A stretch of DNA of 32,301 nt from Gammaproteobacteria bacterium (lineage in GTDB: Bacteria > Pseudomonadota > Gammaproteobacteria > Pseudomonadales > Azotimanducaceae). The notes beneath the pieces are model-generated. The model did no database searches. It had not been told where the DNA came from and saw only the letters and a list, made by a program, of their open reading frames with translations. Below, in pieces: positions 25,958-32,301 of the stretch. The stretch spans positions 26,326 to 58,626 of the forward strand of contig JAHEEG010000008.1 in the NCBI GenBank assembly GCA_024640825.1, in the 5' to 3' direction. Made by a program: the position numbers and the translations under genes. Each line of letters opens with the position of its first letter. Positions within the stretch are counted from its first letter, which is position 1.

Positions 25958-27147
25958 GAACGCTCGATGCACGGCTGGCGGAAACTCTGCAGGGGCTTCG
26001 TCAGGCGGGAACCTACAAAACCCTGCGAAGCCTCAGCGCACCCATGGGCCCAGTAACCCGCCTTCACGCCGCGGGAGAGGTCCTGGTGTTCTGCTCGAAC
26101 AACTATCTGGGTCTTGCCAATGACCCGGAGATTGTCGAGGCCGCCCGTCAGGGGCTCGCCGCCTATGGCGCCGGTACGTCCAGCGTGCGCTTCATCTGCG
26201 GCACCTTCGATTGCCATCTGGCGCTGGAGGAGAAGACGGCCGAATTCCTCGGCACTGAGGCCGCACTCAGCTACAGCAGCTGCTGGAACGCCAACGAGGG
26301 CCTGATTCCAGCACTGGCGGGCCATGACGATGCCATCATCTCCGACGAGGCCAACCACGCGAGCATCATCGATGCAGGTCGTCTGTCCCAAGCCGATCGG
26401 ACGGTGTTCATACACAGCGACATGGACGACCTGGCGCAAAAGCTGGCCGACGTGCACGGCGCCGCGCTGAAACTGGTGGTGAGCGATGGCGTGTTCAGCA
26501 TGGAAGGCGACGTAGCGCGCCTGCCGGAAATGCAGGTGCTTTGCCGGCAGCACGACGCGGTGCTGGTGATCGATGACTCGCACGGCACCGGCGTGCTTGG
26601 CCCCCGCGGCAGAGGCAGTCACGAGCATCTCAGGGTGCCTGCCAGCGGCCCGAACGGCATCGACATCCTGACTGGCACCTACGGCAAGGCGCTGGGCGGT
26701 GGCAACGGTGGCTTCGTGGCAGGCTCCAGAGATCTCATCGACTATCTGGTGCAGCGCAGCCGTCCCCACCTGTTCTCCAACGCGCTGGCCCCGCCCACCG
26801 CCTGCGCTGCGCTGAAGGCGCTGGAAATTCTGGAACGGGAGCCTGAGCGAGTCACACAGCTGCACAGCAACGTCACCAGAATGCGTCAAGGGCTGAGGGA
26901 GATCGGCTACGAGGTTACGGATTCTCCAACCGGGATCATTCCAATCATGATCGGGGACACCGCTAAAGCCCTTGCTCTATCCGAGGGCCTGCTGGAGATG
27001 GGCGTTTTCGTGGTTGGATTCGGCTTTCCAGTCGTGCCGGAAGGCAAGGCCCGTTTGCGGGTGCAGATGTCGGCAGCGCACACTGACGCCCACATCGACC
27101 GGGCGCTGGATGCATTTGCACGCCTGAAGGCCAACCTCCCGGACTGA
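25954..27147 (+). CDS. kbl: Glycine C-acetyltransferase (2-amino-3-ketobutyrate CoA ligase)
   Basis: PLP enzyme that splits 2-amino-3-ketobutyrate with CoA into glycine and acetyl-CoA, completing the threonine route begun by Tdh. The 397-aa length is one residue from the E. coli enzyme. Diagnostic blocks: FCSNNYLGLANDPEIVEAA, SSVRFICGTFDCHLALEEK, SDEANHASIIDAGRLS, VIDDSHGTGVLGPRGRG (PLP-contacting Asp/His) and GTYGKALGGGNGGFVAG with the Schiff-base Lys245. HLFSNALAPP and the C-terminal RLRVQMSAAHT are typical of Kbl. The frame is open further upstream, but ATG 25954 gives the conserved N-terminus and a 4-base overlap with tdh. grdC begins 13 bases after the stop, so glycine is produced directly beside a glycine reductase gene. 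Confidence 0.96.
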   Translation: MRTLDARLAETLQGLRQAGTYKTLRSLSAPMGPVTRLHAAGEVLVFCSNNYLGLANDPEIVEAARQGLAAYGAGTSSVRFICGTFDCHLALEEKTAEFLGTEAALSYSSCWNANEGLIPALAGHDDAIISDEANHASIIDAGRLSQADRTVFIHSDMDDLAQKLADVHGAALKLVVSDGVFSMEGDVARLPEMQVLCRQHDAVLVIDDSHGTGVLGPRGRGSHEHLRVPASGPNGIDILTGTYGKALGGGNGGFVAGSRDLIDYLVQRSRPHLFSNALAPPTACAALKALEILEREPERVTQLHSNVTRMRQGLREIGYEVTDSPTGIIPIMIGDTAKALALSEGLLEMGVFVVGFGFPVVPEGKARLRVQMSAAHTDAHIDRALDAFARLKANLPD

Positions 27148-27160
27148 ATGGAGCAACGCC

Positions 27161-28630
27161 GTGACGGACAATCCGGTCATCCGAAACTGCGCCTTCTGCC
27201 TGGTTCACACACCGGATCTGGTGCGATTCGGTTCCAAACCTCGCCGCGAGTTGGAAGCAGAACCGTCCCTGGCAGACCGCCTGGAGGGCGCTCTGCGCAG
27301 CTATGCCGCAGCCGTTGCGTACCCGCCAAACCAGACTTTTATCGGCAATCTCAGCCCGCTGCAATTGGGACAGATTCCCAAACCCTGGTTCGCTGGGCAA
27401 AGTCCCCGCAATAGCGCAGAGGCTTCGGGACCTTTCGGAGAGATCATCAACCAGGATCTGTTCTACGCCGCCCTGAGGCAGGCCAACGTTCTGCAGCCAC
27501 CGCTGGTAGCTTTGACGACCGAAGCAGCGCAAAAACTGGCAAAGCTGCTGGCCGCGCATCCGGTGTTTGGCCCTCTGGCACAGAGCGCCATGGCGGCGGA
27601 CCCGGCGGGCTTTCAACAGGAAATCGATGCGGGAAAGGCGCTCCCGCTCAGAACCGGCGGGACGCTGCAGGGCCTGGTGCGAGGTGACAACCGGTCCGAG
27701 GGGGCCGGCGATATCAACCTGGACCCGCATACCCTGCTGGAAGCCCTTACCGCAAAAACCACAGGCGCCCTGGCGCTCAGGTGGCTGCTGCACCGCGAGC
27801 AAATGCAGCCTGACCAGGTGGACTACATCATCAGCTGTGGCGAGGAAGCCACCGGCGATCGCTATCAGCGGGGTGGCGGCGGGGTAGCGAAAGCCATTGG
27901 CGAAATGTGCGGATGCGTCAACGCTTCCGGCATGGATGTGAAGAACTTCTGCGCCGCCCCCGCCTCGGCGCTGGTCACGGCCGGCGCGCTGATCAAAGCG
28001 GGCCTTTACGAGCGCGTCGCCGTGGTTGCTGGAGGATCGCTCGCCAAGCTGGGCATGAAATCCATGGCCTTTCTGCGCGAAGGGATGCCTATCCTGGACG
28101 ACAGCCTCGGCTGCATCGCGTTTCTCGTCACCCGTAATGACGGCGCAAGTCCGGTGCTGCGCCTGGATCGCGGAGCGGTCGGCAAGGCGAGCATCGGCGC
28201 CAGCACGTCGGACCAGGCCATCTACGAACAGCTCATATTGAAGCCGCTGCGCGCCCTCGGCCTGACCATGGCTGACGTCGACAGGTTCGCACCGGAGCTG
28301 CACAACCCTGAAATCATGGAATTTTCCGGCTCCGGAGACGTTGCACACAAAAACTATCGTATGATCGCCGCCACGGCCGTCCTTGCCGGTGAGATCGACA
28401 AAGCCGGCATGCGCGCCTTCACTGAACGGATCGGCATGACGGGTTTCGCACCGACCCAGGGCCATATACCGTCAGGCGTACCCTATGTCGGCCATGCGTT
28501 GGCGGCAATGCAAGCGGGCGAGCTGTCCCGTGCTATGTTTCTGTGCAAGGCGAGCCTGTTTCTCAATCGGCTCACCAGTCTCTTCGACGGGGTATCATTC
28601 CTGCTGGAATCCCAGAAGCGACAACCGTAA
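27161..28630 (+). CDS. grdC: Glycine reductase complex protein C, beta subunit (GrdC)
   Basis: Thiolase/KAS III-like subunit of protein C, which receives the carboxymethyl-selenide intermediate of GrdA and carries the acetyl unit. The 489-aa product is slightly shorter than clostridial GrdC (about 510). Family blocks: NQTFIGNLSPLQL, DYIISCGEEATGDRYQRGGG, KAIGEMCGCVNASGMDVKNF followed by CAAPASAL with candidate active-site Cys264, RFAPELHNPEIMEFSGSGDV, FAPTQGHIPSGVPYVGHA (His435) and RLTSLFDGVSFLLE. The start is GTG with GGAG about 7 bases upstream. The partner subunit GrdD, expected next in clostridial operons, is absent here: grdA begins 25 bases after the stop. Assignment is strong; the reaction product without GrdD is uncertain. 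Confidence 0.93.
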   Translation: MTDNPVIRNCAFCLVHTPDLVRFGSKPRRELEAEPSLADRLEGALRSYAAAVAYPPNQTFIGNLSPLQLGQIPKPWFAGQSPRNSAEASGPFGEIINQDLFYAALRQANVLQPPLVALTTEAAQKLAKLLAAHPVFGPLAQSAMAADPAGFQQEIDAGKALPLRTGGTLQGLVRGDNRSEGAGDINLDPHTLLEALTAKTTGALALRWLLHREQMQPDQVDYIISCGEEATGDRYQRGGGGVAKAIGEMCGCVNASGMDVKNFCAAPASALVTAGALIKAGLYERVAVVAGGSLAKLGMKSMAFLREGMPILDDSLGCIAFLVTRNDGASPVLRLDRGAVGKASIGASTSDQAIYEQLILKPLRALGLTMADVDRFAPELHNPEIMEFSGSGDVAHKNYRMIAATAVLAGEIDKAGMRAFTERIGMTGFAPTQGHIPSGVPYVGHALAAMQAGELSRAMFLCKASLFLNRLTSLFDGVSFLLESQKRQP

Positions 28631-28655
28631 TTCACGTGGACTCAGGAGAAACGAG

Positions 28656-29117
28656 ATGCGCATTCTGAAAGGGCACAAGGTCGCCATCTTCGGCGAACGG
28701 GACGATGTTGCCGGTTCCGCCGTGCGCAACTGCGTGCTGGCGGCCGGTGCAGAGGTGGTCTACGAAACAACGTCCTGCTTCGTCTGAACCTCCGCCGGCG
28801 CCGCAGGTCTTGCGGAGCAGGAACAGATCAAAGCCCTGGCAGAACGCTGCGGGCCAGACCAGCTCGTGCTCGTCTTCGGCCTGAATGAGCCCGGCAATCT
28901 AAGAATCATGGCCACCACCTTCAAGGACGGAGACCCCAGCTACGCCGGCGCTCTGGGAGGCATCGCCCTTGGCCTCAAGAGTTATCACATATTTGAACTG
29001 AAAGACGAAATCCCCGCGGAAGTCTGGGCTCGGGAAATGGCATTCAAAGAGCTGGAAGTGGAGGATGCCCTCATCGAGCAGATCTGCACCATCATGCGGG
29101 AAATACGCGGCGACTGA
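28656..29117 (+). CDS. grdA: Glycine reductase selenoprotein A (GrdA), TGA read as selenocysteine
   Basis: Small redox carrier that takes the carboxymethyl group from protein B onto its selenol and passes it to protein C. The 153-aa frame runs from ATG 28656 (AGGAGA upstream) through an in-frame TGA at 28785-28787 to TGA 29115-29117. Reading that TGA as Sec gives TTSCFVUTSAGAAGLAEQ, the GrdA signature, with Sec at residue 44 in a CxxU motif (Cys41). Homology continues without a break on both sides, for example FGERDDVAGSAVRNC before and VLVFGLNEPGNLRIMATTF after. Total length is close to clostridial GrdA (about 158). Sequence without Sec would leave a useless 43-residue peptide. The last codons lie in a tandem repeat. 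Confidence 0.96.
28785..28820 (+). promoter_or_regulatory. SECIS-like element of grdA
   Basis: Exactly 18 bases after the TGA, GGTCT is presented in a loop by the 5-bp stem CCGCA (28801-28805) with TGCGG (28811-28815). E. coli fdhF, as I recall it, has the same GCAGGUCU apical sequence at the same distance from its UGA. An alternative longer pairing, CTCCGC (28790-28795) with GCGGAG (28812-28817), competes with the lower part. The element would recruit SelB for Sec insertion. Confidence 0.8.
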
Positions 29118-29193
29118 TTCACAGCGACTGATTCACAGCGACTGATTCACAGCGACTGATTCACAGCGACCGATTCTCACCGGCTGATTCTCA
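29110..29193. repeat. 14-bp tandem repeat array, six copies, between grdA and grdB
   Basis: Four identical units GCGACTGATTCACA occupy 29110-29165, followed by the diverged units GCGACCGATTCTCA (29166-29179) and CCGGCTGATTCTCA (29180-29193). The first unit encodes the end of GrdA (Gly-Asp-stop). The array ends 10 bases before the stop of convergent grdB. As 14 is not a multiple of three and each of the first four units holds TGA on both strands, the array places stops in all frames in both directions. Confidence 0.93.
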
Positions 29194-29203
29194 GCAAAGA
29201 CGC

Positions 29204-30541
29204 TCATGGCCCATCGAACACTGTCTGATCGGAAATCTCCGTTTCAAGCGCGGACAACGCCTGTTCCAGCAGCCGGCGTCGGATTGCCCGCTCTTCGGTC
29301 AGGGTTTTACCAGGATCTCCGAGCGGGTGCGGGATGGCCACGCTGGGGACGATGCGGTTTGCGCCAACCGTTTTCGAGATGGTGATGATCGAGCAAATAT
29401 GGGCCGTGGGCAGGCCGGCCCGCTCCAGTTCCTTCACCATCGTTGCACCGCAACGAGTACAGGTGCCTCACGTCGACGTGAAGATGACGGCCTGCACGCC
29501 TTCGTTCACGAGCAAAGCGGCAATCTCAGTGCCGAAACGGCGTGCCTGCTCTACCGACGTGCCATTACCCACGGTGGCAAAATAGCGGGGAAACAGCCGG
29601 CCGATGCGCCCTTCCTGTTCCAGAACTCTTGCCATATCCAGAGGCAGCACGCGATTCGGATCTTCATTAGCGTACGTGGGATCGTAACCACCGTGCACGC
29701 TCCGATGCGTGGTCGCGTTGAGCGCTTCGAGACCTTCGATAGAGTACTGACCCCAACCGCTCGCACTGGCGGACTCGATGCGGTCCGGGTTGCCCGAGGG
29801 AACGATACCGCCGGACGTAATCAATGCTACCGTGGCTCGAGACGCATCGGCGATCGGCGGCGCGGGTGGGACGCGATCGAAGCTGGGCATGGGGTACTCG
29901 TTAGCAAAGGCTTCACCCCGCAGCTTGCACAGCAGCATTTCAATGGCGCGCTCGGCCCCAGATGCAGCAGCAAAGTAATTCTGCCGCAAACCCCGAGGGA
30001 TGATGCCGTCCCGGGCAGGCAGCAGATTCTCCCCTGCCACGAGTTTGTCCAGAATAGCCGCCACGCCCGCGACGGCTTCTCTCATGCCCATTACATCACT
30101 GGTGGTACGGACCATGACCACCTCTCGGCGGTACCCGTCCACCGCTGGATTCTCCGGGTACATGGCCGTTACGGCTGGCCAGCCGTAGCGGTTCCCGAGC
30201 GCCTGACAGAGCGCCGCACAGGCAATGCCGTACCGGCCGGCATTGAACGCCGGACCGGCGATGAAGAGATCGATCGCAGATTCATCAACGTGTTGCGTCA
30301 CCACCTGGAGGGCCCGGCTCACCGCCGACTCCAGATCTTCTGCCATGTAGTTATCCCCGGCCACGAGGGTTCCGACGATCTCTAGCCCGGGCGCCACACT
30401 CTCCAGCAACCGCCCGGGCCCTGCAGCGCCTTCCAGCCACAGCGGCTCGAGCCCGCCCTGCTCCTCTCCACCCTGACCGGCAAAAAACTGGTTGAGGTAG
30501 TGCACCGCCCTCAGCTTCGGCTTCGGCTTGGGACTGGACAT
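29204..30541 (-). CDS. grdB: Glycine reductase protein B selenoprotein subunit (GrdB), TGA read as selenocysteine
   Basis: Selenoprotein half of substrate-specific protein B, which with GrdE binds the substrate and releases ammonia. The 445-aa frame contains an in-frame TGA at 29468-29470 (minus strand). Read as Sec358 it gives VIFTSTUGTCTRCGATMVKE, the GrdB UxxC signature. The N-terminus KLRAVHYLNQFFAGQGGEE is typical, and AGDNYMAEDL, GPAFNAGRYGIACAALCQ and YPENPAVDGYRREV follow. ATG 30541 has AGAGAGG at 7 bases; a GTG at 30547 overlapping the grdE stop is an alternative. Subunits for sarcosine (GrdF) or betaine (GrdH) are close relatives. The tdh-kbl context favours glycine, which is inference. 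Confidence 0.95.
29441..29470 (-). promoter_or_regulatory. SECIS-like element of grdB
   Basis: On the minus strand, 18 bases after the TGA, a perfect hairpin CGTTGC-GGT-GCAACG (29441-29455) places GGU in its loop. Distance and the GGU loop match the grdA element and the enteric SECIS pattern, although the stem sequences differ and the coding constraints are unrelated. Confidence 0.78.
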
Positions 30542-30543
30542 GG

Positions 30544-31785
30544 TCACACCTCTCTGCAGCTCAGGTTGGAAAAACCAAGCTGGTTGGTTGCACCCATGAT
30601 GGCCTGAAGTTCAACCTCCATGGAGCCATCGCTCCCCAGGTTCCCGGCGTAACCGCCAGCCAGCCTTTCGGCATCCGCCAGCGGACCGATAGTGGTGGCC
30701 ATTGGCGGCAGACGGACGCGTTGATTAGCATTCCCCGTGGAAACAATGGCATTGGCATGCGACGTGGAATCGGCCAGGGATTGGGAGCCGCCGTCCGCAC
30801 CCGCAAACTCGTCGCTGAGCGCCACCGCCTTAACCCCGCCCAGTTCAAGGCCCCGCAGCAGCATCATGAGGTCAGCATCGGGATTGCCGAACCCTTCCTT
30901 GCTGACCACGACCGCTCGGGCACCCAGTTCCCGGGTGAGCGATACGGCAATTTCGGCAGAGCGCTGCTTCTCTGCCAGGCGCGTGGGCACGTTAGTCATA
31001 ACCAGGCCGACAAAATTCCAGCGCTTGCCGTGCCCATCGAGGAGCAGGCGGATGATAGGGTTGTTCTGGTGATGGTAAGTGGTGTTTTTGTCGCAGGCGC
31101 TCACGCAGTTTCCAGAGACCACGCCATTATCCAGAACGATCCTCGGGTCCAGCACCCGAGGGATTGTTCCTGACGCGTTCTCACCGAGCAGATAGGTATC
31201 GTGAAGCAGACCCTGTGTCAGCACCATGCAGACGTAGGCGATCCGCGGCAGGCGCTCGTCCACGGCAACCTCGTTCCAGAGGACCTCCTGCGTCTCCGTC
31301 GGCGCGGCTTCCGCACAGACCTCACCGAGATACGCGGCGGCCTCGAGGCCGGCCGCCCGGACTATGGCTTCGTGGTCATGGGGCCGTGTACCCGGCTTAA
31401 CCTGCAGTTCCAGAACCACCAGGTGCAATCGAGAAAACGGCGTATAGTCCGCACCGGGACCGGACATGTCGATGATACCTTCCTGAAAACCGACGATCGG
31501 TCCGCAGGTAACCACCGCGACCCCATCCAGGACGCCGAGATGACCGCCGCCGGGCGCTTTGGCGTCGAGTTTGAAACGGGGCTGCACGACGTCCTTGCAG
31601 CACAGCAGCCGCGTAGCATCACCCGGATGCGCGAGATGCAACCGAGCATCTTCGATGCGCGGCTCCAGATTTCGAAGCCGGCTGCCGAGCGCTTCAGGAT
31701 CAATCCGAAGATGGCCTTGAACAAAATCGGATGCCCCTCCCATGCTCACCCTTGAAACCGCAAACGTCTGAACGGTCAGCGTCAT
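30544..31785 (-). CDS. grdE: Glycine reductase protein B proprotein (GrdE)
   Basis: Precursor of the alpha and beta subunits of protein B. In clostridia the chain is cleaved at a cysteine that becomes a pyruvoyl-type carbonyl, which forms a Schiff base with the substrate amine. The 413-aa product (clostridial about 428) has the cleavage-site signature GVVSGNCVSACDKNTTYHHQ, with Cys227 the likely cleavage residue and Cys231 nearby. Other family blocks: GHLGVLDGVAVVTCGPIVGF, QEGIIDMSGPGADYTPFS, IPRVLDPRIVLDNG, FVGLVMTNVPTRLAEKQRSA, VVSKEGFGNPDADLM and LADSTSHANAIVSTGN. grdB follows, its start next to or overlapping the grdE stop. The GrdG (sarcosine) and GrdI (betaine) paralogues are similar, so substrate is inferred from neighbours. 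Confidence 0.95.
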   Translation of the reverse strand: MTLTVQTFAVSRVSMGGASDFVQGHLRIDPEALGSRLRNLEPRIEDARLHLAHPGDATRLLCCKDVVQPRFKLDAKAPGGGHLGVLDGVAVVTCGPIVGFQEGIIDMSGPGADYTPFSRLHLVVLELQVKPGTRPHDHEAIVRAAGLEAAAYLGEVCAEAAPTETQEVLWNEVAVDERLPRIAYVCMVLTQGLLHDTYLLGENASGTIPRVLDPRIVLDNGVVSGNCVSACDKNTTYHHQNNPIIRLLLDGHGKRWNFVGLVMTNVPTRLAEKQRSAEIAVSLTRELGARAVVVSKEGFGNPDADLMMLLRGLELGGVKAVALSDEFAGADGGSQSLADSTSHANAIVSTGNANQRVRLPPMATTIGPLADAERLAGGYAGNLGSDGSMEVELQAIMGATNQLGFSNLSCREV

Positions 31786-31808
31786 GATGAACGTTTCTCA
31801 ATCGGCGA

Positions 31809-32301
31809 TCAGCCGGATTCCGGTTCGCGTTTTATCAAAGACACCCGCTTTGCCCGAACGCCCTCACCACCCTGTTGGGTGACGTAGTGGACGGCTATGC
31901 CTGGCGAAAGGCTGTCGAACTCAGCGTCCACCACGACATCTCGGCTGAAGTAAACTTCCTCGCCTTCCGGCGTCGTGAGGAACCCGTAATCCTCATCTGG
32001 AATCAGCCTGCCCACAGTCGCCATGTGGGAGGGTTCATGGGGTTTGACATGCCCCCGACGCACCCGGACATACGCCTGGAGCTGACGACGCAGCGCATCG
32101 AAAGCGTCGCGGATGGATACGTAAATATCCTCGTGCGCGTGATTGTCAGCCGGATCCCGGGTAACGATGATTTCTTTATCGGGAACTTTGAGACTCAACC
32201 TCAGACGGTAGAGATTACCCTTGTGATGATGCCTGTGCGGAGAATCCACAACTACCCGGCAGCTGATGATGTTGTCACAGAAAGCGTCCAGCTTCTGCGC
32301 C
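31809..32301 (-). CDS. Ribosome hibernation factor (HPF/S30AE) fused to a cold-shock domain, 5' part outside the window
   Basis: The frame runs off the right edge of the window without a start; 163 codons are visible. The first about 90 residues match the end of an HPF/RaiA-type S30AE domain: CRVVVDSPHRHHHKGNLYRL, VTRDPADNHAHEDIYVSIRD, FDALRRQLQAYVR. After a short linker (KPHEPSHMA), a cold-shock-like beta barrel follows: TVGRLIPDEDYGFLTTPEGE, EVYFSRDVVVDAEFDSLSPG and VHYVTQQGGEGVRAKRVSLI. A GTG at 32249 is not the true start, as homology continues upstream of it. The fusion should bind ribosomes or RNA under stress. It ends 23 bases before grdE on the same strand, so it may be first in the grdE-grdB transcript. 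Confidence 0.87.
   Translation of the reverse strand, partial: AQKLDAFCDNIISCRVVVDSPHRHHHKGNLYRLRLSLKVPDKEIIVTRDPADNHAHEDIYVSIRDAFDALRRQLQAYVRVRRGHVKPHEPSHMATVGRLIPDEDYGFLTTPEGEEVYFSRDVVVDAEFDSLSPGIAVHYVTQQGGEGVRAKRVSLIKREPESG

Noticed and set aside
26963-28465. 500-codon open frame antisense to kbl and grdC
   Set aside because: It crosses two strongly conserved genes and its translation has no family features.
28656-28787. grdA as a pseudogene with a premature stop
   Set aside because: The TGA is at the exact selenocysteine position of the family, coding similarity continues in the same frame, and a SECIS-like hairpin follows.
29110-29193. CRISPR array
   Set aside because: Units are 14 bp and directly adjacent with no spacers, and no cas gene is near.
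29468-30541. grdB as a truncated gene ending at TGA 29468
   Set aside because: The frame continues with GTCTRCGATMVKE and 87 residues follow the TGA codon in all, as in known GrdB selenoproteins; a matching hairpin is present.

Overview
The window looks like chromosomal DNA from a GC-rich, probably marine Gammaproteobacterium. The reasons are a class I fumarase next to a Zur-type regulator, OmpW, a WS/DGAT acyltransferase, an acyl-CoA dehydrogenase / kinase-like / acyl-CoA synthetase group, and a 642-aa ThrS. Genus cannot be read from the sequence. After start-site correction no gap above 300 bases lacks a gene. No rRNA, tRNA, insertion sequence, prophage or CRISPR array was seen.

Layout. 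1-6.7 kb: fumarase (-) and zur (+) diverge, then a lipoprotein renal-type dipeptidase (+), ArgE-like deacetylase (-), a broken methyltransferase (-), ompW (+) and a DUF2993-like protein (+). 6.7-15 kb is lipid metabolism: WS/DGAT (-), a small secreted protein (-), a membrane-anchored unknown (+), a UbiA-type prenyltransferase (-), a translationally coupled acyl-CoA dehydrogenase and APH-DUF6285 fusion (-), and a divergent acyl-CoA synthetase (+). 15-19 kb: a receiver domain fused to a membrane anchor (+), an FMN split-barrel protein (-) and thrS (-).

19.3-29.1 kb is one tightly packed run on the + strand: an MscS-type TM-helix protein, a soluble MgtE-like protein, MgtE, a UPF0182 membrane protein, threonine dehydrogenase (tdh), 2-amino-3-ketobutyrate CoA ligase (kbl), grdC and the selenoprotein gene grdA. 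Facing it on the - strand are an HPF/cold-shock fusion (cut by the window end), grdE and the selenoprotein gene grdB.

The main result is the 25-32 kb locus. It encodes a path from threonine to glycine plus acetyl-CoA (Tdh, Kbl), followed by the selenocysteine-dependent glycine reductase parts GrdA, GrdB, GrdE and GrdC. Both grdA and grdB contain an in-frame TGA at the family's selenocysteine position. In each, a hairpin presents GGU exactly 18 nt after the TGA, so conventional gene calling would split both genes. GrdD, the protein C subunit linked to acetyl-phosphate release in clostridia, is not in the window. The two halves of the locus converge on a six-copy 14-bp tandem repeat. A second six-copy 14-bp array with different sequence sits between another convergent gene pair at 16.5 kb.
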